Translations under genes and position numbers: made by a program
Assembly (NCBI GenBank): GCA_028277985.1
Contig: JANQFG010000228.1
Span: 16,615 to 80,614, forward strand
Origin: a bacterium
Lineage (GTDB): Bacteria; Desulfobacterota; DSWW01
Direction of reading: 5' to 3'
Length of the DNA stretch: 64,000 bases
The notes under the pieces: generated by a model
What the model was told of the DNA's origin: nothing
Databases searched by the model: none
Seen by the model: the letters and a program-made list of their open reading frames with translations, nothing else
Part shown: positions 15,452 to 23,636 of the stretch, piece after piece
Position numbering within the stretch: position 1 is the stretch's first letter
Layout of the letters: each line of letters starts with the position of its first letter

Positions 15452-15907
15452 CCTTTCCCTCCTTCCATGGTCTTGTGGCCCGGACGGTCAGAGGGCATCA
15501 TGCTACGATATCCGGCCCCAAAGGGGAAGCACCTGGCGCACAGATGGGTCGAGATTGTCCCCGATTTCTACCAGCGGGCTTGTGGGACGAAATTGGGGAT
15601 TGCCACTGATCTCGGCATTTCGCTGTTGGTCGATCGGTGCCAGGAAATCGGTGGCTGTCCCCAATTTCGTCCGGCCCTCTTGTGGTCCGAGATCGTTTCC
15701 GATCTCGTCTGGGTTCCCTATGGTCCGAGATCGGGGATTCTCCCCAATCTCCTCCGGGTGCCCTGTGGTCCGAAATCTTGTCAGATTTCCTCCGGGGTCC
15801 CTGTGGTCCGAGATCGTTTCCGATCTCGTCTGGCTTGCATTTGCTCCGCGACATCCGTTAAAAGAGCCTATTCTACAACTCGATCGTCTACACGCGGGAG
15901 ATTTCCG
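15452..15907. other. Intergenic region filled by tandem hairpin repeats
   Basis: No gene is supported here. Frames that cross it are short or are extensions of the RNase frame without a start signal. Most of the space is a run of related hairpin units (see 15547-15830). The last 70 bases lead to the RNase ribosome site GGGAG at about 15896-15900. Confidence 0.7.
15547..15830. repeat. Tandem ~38-bp repeats, each an inverted repeat with compensatory changes
   Basis: Four clear units read TGTGGTCCG, a hairpin, then YCTCCGG or GTCTGG. The stems are GAGATCG/CGATCTC (15689-15706 and 15810-15827), GAAATCT/AGATTTC (15772-15789) and a 7-bp longer GAGATCGGGGA/TCCCCAATCTC (15727-15751). Unit spacing is 38, 45 and 38 bp. 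Weaker related hairpins precede them, for example GAGATTG/CGATTTC at 15551-15568. Stem bases change in pairs between units, so pairing seems to be conserved. Confidence 0.75.
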
Positions 15908-17485
15908 ATGGAGATCACATTCTACGGGGCGGTAAGGGAAGTGACCGGATCGCTGCATCTTCTGAAGACGGGAAAGGACCACATCCTGCTCGATTGCGGG
16001 ATGTTTCAGGGACGACGAGCCGAGGCCGCGGAGAAGAACAGGGTCTTCCCCTTCGACCCCAGGCTGATCACCAACACGGTCCTGTCGCACGCCCACATCG
16101 ACCATTCCGGACGGATTCCACTCTTGACCAAGAAGGACTTCGCAGGAAGGATCATCTGCACGCGGGCAACGGCGGACGCCTGTGGGTATATGCTTCCGGA
16201 CAGCGCGTATATTCAAGAGTCGGATGCCGCCTACCTGAACTACAAGACGGCGCGGGCCGCCCTGGGAGAGATGCGAAAGTCGAAGAAGGCGAAGAAGATC
16301 TCGAAACAGGGCATGCAGAAGATCAAGACCTCCCTGAAAAAGGGCAACAAGCTCGACACCGAGGCAATCAACACCCTGATCGAGCGGCACCATCTGAAGA
16401 GTGTGGACCCTCTCTACACCATCGAGGATGCCCGCGAAGCGCTGACCTATTTCGATGACTATCCGTACCGACACCCGATCACGGTCGGCAAGGGCGTTAC
16501 CTGCACCCTGTATGAAGCGGGCCACATCCTCGGCTCGGCGGTCACCATCATCCGCGCAAAGGAAAACGGGCGGAAACTCACGGTCGGGTATACAGGGGAT
16601 CTCGGACGGTTCGAAAGACCCATTATTCGGAATCCGAACCTGAAGTTCAAGAAGCAAGACGCCAACCTGGATCTGCTGATCATGGAAAGCACCTACGGCA
16701 ACCGGGTGCACGAGCCGGTCCTGGACTTGAAGCCTCGGCTGAAGAAGGTGCTGCTCGACACCTACGAACGGGGCGGCACCGTTCTGATACCCGCCTTTGC
16801 CTACGGGCGTACCCAGGAGTTGATCTATCTTCTCCATGAGCTGTACGACGAGGGTGAGGTTCCCAGGATTCCGGTCTACGTGGACAGCCCCCTGGCAACG
16901 AACATCACACGTGTGTTTGGTGAGCATCCTGAGGTCTACGATGAGGAGGCCCACGAGAATTTCCTGGAGAAGGGGAAGAATCCCTTTTCCTTCAAGGGCA
17001 TTCGCTTTGTCCGGTCCGTGGAGGAGTCCATGGCCGTCAACCGGGATGAGAGCCCGCACATCGTGATCGCAGCCTCGGGCATGTGCGAGGCCGGGCGGAT
17101 CCTCCATCATCTGCGGCACAAGATCCACAACCGGAAGAACACGATCCTGATCGTGGGATACATGGCCGCCCACACGCTCGGTCGACGCATCCTCGAACAG
17201 GGCCTCGCCTACGAGGCGTCCGGGCGGAAGGGTGACCCCCCGATGATGAAGTTCTTCGGCAAGGCCTACCCTCTAAAGGCCCGGGTGGTCAGCGTGGGTG
17301 GTCTGAGTGCACACGGGGATCGGGAGGAAATGCTCCGCTTTTTGGAGAAGTCGAACCTTTCGGTGAAGAAGATCGCGCTTGTGCACGGCGAGGAGGAGCA
17401 GACCCTGGCTTTTGCAGAATATCTAGAAGGGAAGGGGTATGCTGTCTCTGTGCCCCGGGCAGGGGAGACGCTGCGCGTGGGATAG
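15908..17485 (+). CDS. Beta-CASP metallo-beta-lactamase RNase (CPSF/YSH1-like)
   Basis: 525 residues. The metallo-beta-lactamase domain has the zinc ligands LSHAHIDHSG and later GHILGSAVTII and GYTGDLGR. The beta-CASP insert and RNA-specificity region give FAYGRTQELIYLL, ASGMCEAGRILHHLRHKI and the C-terminal VGGLSAHGDREEML. This set matches bacterial and archaeal homologues of CPSF-73 that cleave RNA. A longer upstream frame has no start signal; the ATG at 15908 with GGGAG seven bases upstream fits the family N-terminus MEITFYGAVREVTGS. The protein is expected in the cytoplasm. Its 3' end overlaps the tail of the convergent acyltransferase gene by about 197 bp. Confidence 0.88.
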   Translation: MEITFYGAVREVTGSLHLLKTGKDHILLDCGMFQGRRAEAAEKNRVFPFDPRLITNTVLSHAHIDHSGRIPLLTKKDFAGRIICTRATADACGYMLPDSAYIQESDAAYLNYKTARAALGEMRKSKKAKKISKQGMQKIKTSLKKGNKLDTEAINTLIERHHLKSVDPLYTIEDAREALTYFDDYPYRHPITVGKGVTCTLYEAGHILGSAVTIIRAKENGRKLTVGYTGDLGRFERPIIRNPNLKFKKQDANLDLLIMESTYGNRVHEPVLDLKPRLKKVLLDTYERGGTVLIPAFAYGRTQELIYLLHELYDEGEVPRIPVYVDSPLATNITRVFGEHPEVYDEEAHENFLEKGKNPFSFKGIRFVRSVEESMAVNRDESPHIVIAASGMCEAGRILHHLRHKIHNRKNTILIVGYMAAHTLGRRILEQGLAYEASGRKGDPPMMKFFGKAYPLKARVVSVGGLSAHGDREEMLRFLEKSNLSVKKIALVHGEEEQTLAFAEYLEGKGYAVSVPRAGETLRVG

Positions 17486-18629
17486 CCGTTTCATGGAATT
17501 CTCGCTCGAGCGCGGCGATCGCCGTTTCCAGTTCCTTTGTACGGTTCTGCAGGGTTGACTCGAGTCGTGTGCAGGTCCGTGCGAGTTCCTCCACCGGATC
17601 CGGAGGTTGCTCTCCGGCCGCGCCCAAGGGTTCCTGGTGGGCGGGTTTCTTCAGCAAGCTCTCGCCTCTCGAGATCGCTCGGTCGAGAAGACTCCTGGCC
17701 GAGGCAACGCCCTTCTGGATCGTTTGCGGCAGCCGCTGCTGTAGGGCAGAGGGGGAGAAGCCGAAGATCCCTTCTCTCCGGCCAAGCCCTTCGGCCACGA
17801 GCTGGGTCACACGGTCGCGCACCTGACCCGCAAGCTTTCGGATCGTCTCCGGATCCCCGACCGTGTCAGCGGGATAATCACGATAGAATCGAATCGGCTC
17901 CCCATAGTAGATCTGGTACTTGGTCGGCAGCGGGATGCATCCGAGAGGCCCGAGGAGCAGGCTCAGGAGGGGAATCGGGACATACGGCAGGTTAAGAATC
18001 TTGGCGACCTGCTTGATGTTGAGCAGGTAGGGGTACTGCTCTTCCGCACCGATGACCGCGGCGGGAACGATCGGTGCCCTGTGGATGAGGCTCAGCTCCA
18101 CGAAACCCACGTTGAAGGGGAGGAGCTTGTAGCGGTCTTTGAAGCTCTTCCCGGTTCCGTTGTGCCCCTCCGGGAACACGGTGATCAACTCCCCCTGCTT
18201 GAGCAGATCGGTCAGGTTTCTCTTTGCCCCGATCACCTGTCCGCATCGGTAAAAGAAAAGGTTGATGAAAGGCATGGACCCTGCGAAGTTGTCGACCACG
18301 GCCCGCATGATGCGAGGTTGCTTCATGTTCTTGGCAAGGTCCACGGCGAGCATGACCCCGTCAATAGGAATGCCGCCGCTGTGGTTGGGCGCCAGCAAGA
18401 CCGGCCCCTCTTGCGGGATCCGTTCTACGCCGAAGCTTTCTACGCGGAACCAGTACTCGTACACGAACCGGAGCAGAGCGTAGGCCAACATGGCGGATTC
18501 CGGTTCGAGCCCAAACGGATCGTATCCGAATTCCGACGAGTGCACCTTGATCCTGGCCAGACGTTCGTATTCATCGCCTGCCAGCAACCTGACAACCCTA
18601 CGTGCCCTTTGGCGGCCCTTCCTGTTCAT
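17289..18629 (-). CDS. PlsC-like lysophospholipid acyltransferase with antisense-derived tail
   Basis: 446 residues. The acyltransferase domain covers about residues 55-290: PVLLAPNHSGGIPIDGVML (motif I), the Arg/Gly segment around RCGQVIGAKRN, and FPEGHNGTGKSF (motif III), followed by PIVPAAVIGAEEQYP. Such enzymes acylate lysophospholipids or related lipids at the inner membrane. A helical, coiled-coil-like linker follows (residues 310-375). From about residue 382 the frame runs antisense through the last 197 bp of the RNase gene and becomes Pro/Ser/Arg-rich. The family normally ends earlier, so the tail may be a lost stop or a sequencing shift. AGGAGGG precedes the ATG. Confidence 0.8.
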   Translation of the reverse strand: MNRKGRQRARRVVRLLAGDEYERLARIKVHSSEFGYDPFGLEPESAMLAYALLRFVYEYWFRVESFGVERIPQEGPVLLAPNHSGGIPIDGVMLAVDLAKNMKQPRIMRAVVDNFAGSMPFINLFFYRCGQVIGAKRNLTDLLKQGELITVFPEGHNGTGKSFKDRYKLLPFNVGFVELSLIHRAPIVPAAVIGAEEQYPYLLNIKQVAKILNLPYVPIPLLSLLLGPLGCIPLPTKYQIYYGEPIRFYRDYPADTVGDPETIRKLAGQVRDRVTQLVAEGLGRREGIFGFSPSALQQRLPQTIQKGVASARSLLDRAISRGESLLKKPAHQEPLGAAGEQPPDPVEELARTCTRLESTLQNRTKELETAIAALEREFHETAIPRAASPLPGAQRQHTPSLLDILQKPGSAPPRRAQARSSSPKGSTSPKSGAFPPDPRVHSDHPR

Positions 18630-19243
18630 GGAATCCCTCCTTTTGCGGGCTCTTTACCATTGCCCGATCCAAGGGTTCCGTGCTTGACAAAAAGTCAATC
18701 TTTCGGGAAAAGCAGCCGCGAATTGTGATGATCCGAGTCGTCAGGCTTTCGTGCCAAGTTTATAGGGAAGGGCCGGTGACGGTGAATGATTTCTCGCGTA
18801 GCGTCCATATGTTCATTGAGAAGGAGCTTTGTCAGGGCCTGCCTTTTTCTTCATCACAATTAAACAATATTCTCGAAGGGAGAATGAATGCTGTCAAGAA
18901 AAAAAGACTCTGCCATCGGGTCTCTTACACTCGTGTTTTTATAGCCGTTTCGACATTGTTTGCCGCCTCTAAACCCCGGACCTTGATTCATGAAGGATCT
19001 CCGACAAGTTCCCACACCTCTTCATGTTCCTCTTTCAGTCGGAATGAATCGAACTGCCTGTTCATCTTTTTTGATAGGCTTTCGCCGCTGGGCCCTGTTC
19101 CCTCTTCGAATCCGGACGACAGGGTGGATTGACAGGTTCCGCTCTTCTGCCGGATACTGCTCGGCATCCAAGGCCACCCCTTTCCCGGAGAAATCTGAAG
19201 GGGACCTTTGTTCGGGGCCGAACACCTCTGGAAGGAATCAACG
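18630..19243. other. Intergenic region, 614 bp, no gene seen
   Basis: The region lies between the divergent acyltransferase and MaoC genes and must hold both promoters. It is less G+C-rich than its neighbours, especially 18830-18960. Frames here lack ribosome sites and family resemblance. A short palindrome TTGAC-AAAAA-GTCAA lies at about 18684-18698, upstream of the acyltransferase, and may be an operator. Confidence 0.5.
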
Positions 19244-19720
19244 ATGTCGTCTTTGAGGCGGAGGGCGCTTGCAGGGATCCGAAAGGGGGACTCTTTCACG
19301 GTTTCTCGTACGTTCTCCGAGGAGGACGTCAGGCGGTTTGGCGATATCTCACTGGATTACAACCCGGTTCACTATGACGAGCGTTTTGCCAGGGCCCGTG
19401 GCATGACGGGCCGCATCTGTCACGGGCTTCTCGTTGCGGGTATGATCACCGAGATCGGCGGACAGCTCGGATGGCTCGCCACAAAGATGGACTTCACGTT
19501 CAAGAAGCCTGTCTATGTGGGTGATACGGTTGAATGCACCTTGACGATCACAGATATGAACGAGAAGGGGTGGGCCGAGGGGCGGGCCGATTACAGGAAC
19601 CAGGAGGGCGTGAGCGTGCTCGAAGCGATCCTGACCGGCTTCCCGCCGCAGGAGGAACAGAACGAGATCCTCAGGACCATGGTGGCGGAAGGAGATCCGA
19701 CGAACAAGCTCGCCGGGTAG
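19244..19720 (+). CDS. MaoC-like (R)-specific enoyl-CoA hydratase
   Basis: 158 residues of the hot-dog fold. The hydratase-2 signature is visible as SLDYNPVHYDERFARARGMTGRICHGLLVAGMI, with the catalytic Asp and His in the D-x4-H pattern. These enzymes hydrate trans-2-enoyl-CoA to (R)-3-hydroxyacyl-CoA (PhaJ-like). The start MSSLRRRAL is chosen for the GGAAGG site eight bases upstream. The FabG-like SDR gene begins 60 bp downstream on the same strand. That pairing is common because the reductase can interconvert the (R)-3-hydroxyacyl product and the 3-ketoacyl thioester. Confidence 0.85.
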   Translation: MSSLRRRALAGIRKGDSFTVSRTFSEEDVRRFGDISLDYNPVHYDERFARARGMTGRICHGLLVAGMITEIGGQLGWLATKMDFTFKKPVYVGDTVECTLTITDMNEKGWAEGRADYRNQEGVSVLEAILTGFPPQEEQNEILRTMVAEGDPTNKLAG

Positions 19721-19780
19721 CCGCGACCTGTCGAGGGGGACCACGAACTTCGGCGATTCGGGGGCAGGAGGAGTCAGACG

Positions 19781-20521
19781 ATGGAACTGGACGGAAGAAC
19801 CGCATTGGTGACTGGCTCTTCGCGTGGCATCGGCCGGGCGATCGCGATACGTCTCGCCGAGGAGGGCGCAAATCTGATCGTCAACTACCGGTCACGGGAG
19901 AAGGAAGCGGTAGAGGTTGTTTCCCGGATCAAGGCAATGGGCAGGAAGGCCCTGGCCTGCCGAGCGGATGTGTCGGACATCGAGGAAGTCGACGCGATGG
20001 TCCTGGAGGCGACCCGGACACTGGGGCCGATCGACGTCCTCGTGAACAATGCGACGGTCCACCGGGGCAGGAAGGTTGAGAAGCTTCCATCGGAAGATTG
20101 GGACCTGGTGATCAAGTCGTGTCTGTACGGAGCCTTTCACTGCACCCGGTGCGTCGTTCCCTCTATGAAAGAGCGGAAATGGGGGCGTATCATCAATATC
20201 TCTTCGAGTGTGGGCGAGCGGGGCTACCCGGGCGATTCGGCCTACGGTGCGGCCAAGGCAGGCCTTCTCGGTTTCACCAAATCGCTGGCCCGTGAGATGG
20301 CCCGCGACGGCATCATGGTCACGGCGGTTATCCCGGGATTCGTTGTCACCGAAATGACCAGCAGTCTCTCGCCGGACAACATCGAGCTCATCAAGGCCAC
20401 CATTCCCGTGGGCAAGCTCTGCGAGCCTGAGGACGTTGCCGAGATGGTCACTTTTCTCGCGTCCAAGGGACACAACATCACGGGATCCATTCATCACGTG
20501 GACGGCGGACTTAGCATTTGA
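19781..20521 (+). CDS. Short-chain dehydrogenase, FabG-like 3-oxoacyl reductase
   Basis: 246 residues, the standard SDR length. The cofactor motif TGSSRGIGRA is at residues 11-20 and the NNA motif at 89-91. The catalytic triad is Ser at about 142 with Tyr155 and Lys159 (SAYGAAKAG). The C-terminal NITGSIHHVDGG is typical of FabG-like enzymes. It probably reduces a 3-oxoacyl thioester with NAD(P)H. GGAGGAG precedes the ATG. With the MaoC hydratase just upstream it may form a two-gene fatty-acyl module; the exact chain and carrier (CoA or ACP) cannot be told. Confidence 0.85.
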   Translation: MELDGRTALVTGSSRGIGRAIAIRLAEEGANLIVNYRSREKEAVEVVSRIKAMGRKALACRADVSDIEEVDAMVLEATRTLGPIDVLVNNATVHRGRKVEKLPSEDWDLVIKSCLYGAFHCTRCVVPSMKERKWGRIINISSSVGERGYPGDSAYGAAKAGLLGFTKSLAREMARDGIMVTAVIPGFVVTEMTSSLSPDNIELIKATIPVGKLCEPEDVAEMVTFLASKGHNITGSIHHVDGGLSI

Positions 20522-20566
20522 GGCAGGCGCGGGAATAAGATCGAAGCCGGGTGACGCACGGGCATG

Positions 20567-20980
20567 TCAGCGATACCGGTAGCGATACTCCGTCCACTCC
20601 CCCTTTCCTGCCCCGAAGCCGAGGGCGCGGAAGTTCGTATCGACGGATGACACGAAACCCTTCGCCTCCATGTCCAACACCTGCTCTCCCACGTCGATCT
20701 TGATTTCGCTCCAGCGATTCATCACGGAACTGAATCCCAGAGCTCTCTGGTTCGTTACAACCACGGCGACCCGGCTTCCGGTCCGCGATTCGACGACCTG
20801 TTCCTGGGCTCTGAGGCCTGCTACAATCCATTGATTGCCCGCGGAGGAGAAGGCGAGGACCTCCTTGGCCCGGGTGATCAGGACCACATCATCCAGAATG
20901 TCCTGGGTATGGGCAATCGTCGGGATGGCGAGAAACGTAAGAAGGGCAAGCACGGTTCTCATTCGATTGTTATGGGTCAT
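20567..20980 (-). CDS. Small secreted protein with three internal repeats
   Basis: 137 residues starting MTHNNRMRTV, preceded by GGAG. A signal peptide (LALLTFLAIPTIAHTQ) is clear. The mature part is three related units of about 38 residues: VVLITRAKEVLAFSSAGNQW, VAVVVTNQRALGFSSVMNRW and VSSVDTNFRALGFGAGKGEW. Each is a beta-strand pair ending in a conserved Trp, which suggests beta-propeller-like or beta-meander blades, though three is too few for a closed propeller unless it oligomerises. I do not recognise the family. It lies between genes facing other ways and has no obvious operon partner apart from the Nudix gene upstream on the same strand. Confidence 0.65.
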   Translation of the reverse strand: MTHNNRMRTVLALLTFLAIPTIAHTQDILDDVVLITRAKEVLAFSSAGNQWIVAGLRAQEQVVESRTGSRVAVVVTNQRALGFSSVMNRWSEIKIDVGEQVLDMEAKGFVSSVDTNFRALGFGAGKGEWTEYRYRYR

Positions 20981-21038
20981 GTCTCGCTCCATGGATGGAC
21001 GGTTGGATGATGGGCCATGAATCGGGCAGCTTAGGGGG

Positions 21039-21446
21039 TCAAGGTTGTTTTTTCGGTGCTGCCTGTTCTTTCAGCCTGCGCACGACCGGCCGGTCTGCCT
21101 CGGAGAAATCGGTTTCCCTCAGCGTTTCGGGTGAAACCCATTCGACCCGATCGTGCTCGAGCAGCTCGATCTCTCCCGAAACATAGGATGTTCGGTAGAC
21201 GAGAAGCTCCACGGCGATGTGGGGATACACGAATCGGCTCGAACAGAAAAATGCGCCTACCTCTGTTTCGATGCCGAGTTCCTCCTTGAGCTCCCTCTTC
21301 AGGCATTCCTCCGGTGTTTCGCCGGGCTCCAGCTTTCCTCCGGGGAATTCCCATTTCCCGGCCAGGGAATCACCCCGCCTTCGCCTGGCGATCAGGATCT
21401 TGCCGTTCCGTTCGATCACCGCAGCTGTTACCTTCTGTGGAGTCAA
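21039..21446 (-). CDS. Nudix hydrolase, MutT-like
   Basis: 135 residues. The complete Nudix box GX5EX7REUXEEXGU is present at residues 37-59 (GGKLEPGETPEECLKREL, then KEELGI). VTAAVIERNGKILIARRRRG at the start and EVEWVSPETLRE-type text near the end match MutT and 8-oxo-dGTP or related nucleotide-sanitising enzymes. CTP/dCTP or other substrates cannot be excluded. It is short, cytoplasmic and intact, with the Glu residues of the metal site in place. Confidence 0.87.
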   Translation of the reverse strand: MTPQKVTAAVIERNGKILIARRRRGDSLAGKWEFPGGKLEPGETPEECLKRELKEELGIETEVGAFFCSSRFVYPHIAVELLVYRTSYVSGEIELLEHDRVEWVSPETLRETDFSEADRPVVRRLKEQAAPKKQP

Positions 21447-21682
21447 GAGCCACCTCTGTTCCGTCTATGTTCTTATTCGGTATGGGTTGTCGCGCGGCCC
21501 GTGTCAAGTGGCCGGTAGCCGGTGGCATCGCCCGGCTCGATTGACAGGTGTAGTGGCTACCGGTAACCATAGTGGCATCGTCTCGAAGCTGCAAGCCGCT
21601 ATTTCCAGGTATCTGGGTGCTGGCATGCGCTGGGGCGACGGAGCCCAATCAAATCGAATTTGGAACAGGGAGAGCACGCAAC

Positions 21683-22471
21683 ATGCAATTTCAGGATGTC
21701 GTTTTCGAGAAGCAGGATAAGACAGCGGTTCTGACCTTGAACCGGCCGGATATCCGAAACGCTCTGAGCGGGGAGCGGATGATTGAAGAAATCGAGGCGG
21801 CGATTTCGATTGTCCAGGAGGATGAAGAGATGTGTGCTCTCATCCTCACGGGTGCCGGCGCCGCTTTCTCGGCCGGGGGGAATCTGAAAGATCTGCAGGC
21901 AAAGGTGGGCATGTTCGCGGGGGGGCCGGATGAAGTGCGCGACAATTACCGGAAGGGAATTCAGAGGATCCCCCTTGCCCTGCACCATCTGGATGTCCCG
22001 ACCATCGCCGCGGTCAACGGGCCGGCTATCGGCGCGGGTTGTGACCTGGCCTGTATGTGCGACATACGCATCGCAGGAGAAGATGCGCGGTTCGGGGAGA
22101 CCTTCGCTTCTGTGGGGTTGATTCCCGGGGATGGCGGGGCTTATTTTCTGCCCCGGACCATAGGATTCTCCAAGGCCCTCGAGCTGGCCTTCACGTGCCG
22201 CGTGCTCGACGCGACCGAGGCCCTTGGGATCGGGCTTGTCAGCGAGGTCGTGCCGCAGGAGAAGCTGATGGACCGAGCCATGCAGGTGGCCCGGGAGATC
22301 GCCCGGCAGCCGGCAAAGACCCTACGGATGGCAAAGCGTCTGTTCTATGTTTCACAGGGAAAGACGCTGGAAGAGACGCTGGAGCTGTCCGCGGCCTTTC
22401 AGGCCATCTGCCAGCATTCGCCGGAGCATGCACGGGCCCTGGAAGCGATGGCTGCGCGGAAGAAACAGTAA
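21683..22471 (+). CDS. Enoyl-CoA hydratase/isomerase (crotonase) family
   Basis: 262 residues, the normal length for crotonases. The oxyanion-hole segments are visible as AFSAGGNLKDL and NGPAIGAGCDLACMCDIRIA, followed by FGETFASVGLIPGDGGAYFLPR, whose acidic region is the usual catalytic-Glu area. It likely hydrates 2-enoyl-CoA in beta-oxidation or a related route. The ATG at 21683 follows GGGAGAG. The radical SAM gene begins 14 bases after the stop, with AAGGAG directly between, so the two are co-transcribed; a joint pathway is not otherwise indicated. Confidence 0.87.
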   Translation: MQFQDVVFEKQDKTAVLTLNRPDIRNALSGERMIEEIEAAISIVQEDEEMCALILTGAGAAFSAGGNLKDLQAKVGMFAGGPDEVRDNYRKGIQRIPLALHHLDVPTIAAVNGPAIGAGCDLACMCDIRIAGEDARFGETFASVGLIPGDGGAYFLPRTIGFSKALELAFTCRVLDATEALGIGLVSEVVPQEKLMDRAMQVAREIARQPAKTLRMAKRLFYVSQGKTLEETLELSAAFQAICQHSPEHARALEAMAARKKQ

Positions 22472-22485
22472 GGAGAAGAGAATCC

Positions 22486-23631
22486 ATGGCGCTGGAATTC
22501 GAACAAGGTCCGATCCGGCCACCCAGTGAAGCGAGAAGCCTTCTTATCCGGGTGACCCGAAACTGCCCCTGGAATCGCTGTGAGTTCTGCCCGGTCTACA
22601 AGGGGGCGAAATTCTCGCGTCGGACCGTGGAAGAGATCAAGGCAGATATCGATACCGTCAAGGAGATGGTCGACCTGCTGAAGAGGACGGCCTGGCAGAG
22701 CGGCTTCGGGGGCACGATCGACCGCCGTCTTGTCGAGGCGGTCCTTCAGGACGAGAGCCATTCCGAGAGCTTCCGAAGCGTCGCCCTTTGGCTCTATTAC
22801 GGTGGAGAGAGTGCATTCCTCCAGGACGCCAACAGCCTGGTGATGAAGACCCTGAACCTGGTGGAGGTGGTTTCCTACCTGAAGGAGACCTTTCCAGGAC
22901 TCAAGCGGATCACCAGCTACGCCCGGTCCTCGACCCTGGCCCGGAAATCCGTGGAGGAGCTCCGGCAGCTCAAGGATGCCGGACTCAACCGGATCCACGT
23001 GGGGCTTGAATCCGGCAGCGACGCGGTCCTATCGTTCGTCAAGAAGGGTGTTACGGCCGCGCAGCAGATCGAAGGAGGGCGGCGGGTCGTGGATGCGGGC
23101 ATCGAGCTCTCCGAATACGTGATGCCGGGCTTGGGTGGGCGACGTCTGTCCCGGGATCATGCGCTGGAGACGGCCCGGGTCCTGAATGCGATCGACCCTG
23201 ATTTCATTCGAATTCGCTCCTTGGCGCTACCCGCTGGGACCGGCTTGCGGGAGAAATGGGAACGGGGAGACTTCGAGAGGCCCACGGATGAGGAGATGGT
23301 TCGCGAGCTTCGTCTGTTCATCGAGCACCTGGACGGCATCAACACGTATTTGGCGAGTGACCATATCCTCAACCTTCTGGAAGAACTGGAGGGCCGTCTA
23401 CCGGAAGACAAGCCCTACCTCCTGGAGGTCATCGACCGATACCTGGACCTGCCCGAAGACGAGCGTCTCCTGTTCCAGCTCGGTCGCCGGTTGGGTCTCT
23501 TCCGCACTCTTTCGGATCGAGAAGAACCCGGCCTTAGGGCGCGTGCGATTCAGCTTCGGGAAAAGGTCGTGGCACAGTTTGGCGGTGACCTCGAGCAGGC
23601 GATTCGAACTTTGGCGGAGCGCTACATATAA
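22486..23631 (+). CDS. Radical SAM protein with CX4CX2C cluster motif
   Basis: 381 residues. The cluster ligands are Cys27, Cys32 and Cys35 in NCPWNRCEFCP, a CX4CX2C spacing rather than the common CX3CX2C. LWLYYGGESAFLQDAN, ITSYARSSTL and RIHVGLESGSDAVLSFVKKG follow, the usual radical SAM barrel strands including the SAM-binding GGE-like and GLESG segments. The last 100 residues are helical. The substrate is unknown. It is not a glycyl-radical activase, because no extra ferredoxin Cys clusters are present and the glycyl radical enzyme is 8 kb away. AAGGAG precedes the ATG. Confidence 0.82.
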   Translation: MALEFEQGPIRPPSEARSLLIRVTRNCPWNRCEFCPVYKGAKFSRRTVEEIKADIDTVKEMVDLLKRTAWQSGFGGTIDRRLVEAVLQDESHSESFRSVALWLYYGGESAFLQDANSLVMKTLNLVEVVSYLKETFPGLKRITSYARSSTLARKSVEELRQLKDAGLNRIHVGLESGSDAVLSFVKKGVTAAQQIEGGRRVVDAGIELSEYVMPGLGGRRLSRDHALETARVLNAIDPDFIRIRSLALPAGTGLREKWERGDFERPTDEEMVRELRLFIEHLDGINTYLASDHILNLLEELEGRLPEDKPYLLEVIDRYLDLPEDERLLFQLGRRLGLFRTLSDREEPGLRARAIQLREKVVAQFGGDLEQAIRTLAERYI

Positions 23632-23636
23632 GAGGC

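Noticed and set aside
15678..15830. Possible CRISPR array
   Set aside because: Units are adjoining and nearly alike with no unique spacers, and there are no cas genes.
14843..15907. N-terminal extension of the RNase frame
   Set aside because: It crosses the tandem repeats and runs antisense to the amidase and its small partner. The ATG at 15908 has a ribosome site and the family N-terminus.
21512..21563. CCGGTAGCC/GGCTACCGG inverted repeat upstream of the enoyl-CoA hydratase
   Set aside because: Short arms separated by 34 bp with no promoter or terminator context.
22486..23631. Radical SAM protein as activase of the glycyl radical enzyme
   Set aside because: It is over 8 kb away, lacks additional ferredoxin-type Cys clusters and has a different cluster spacing.
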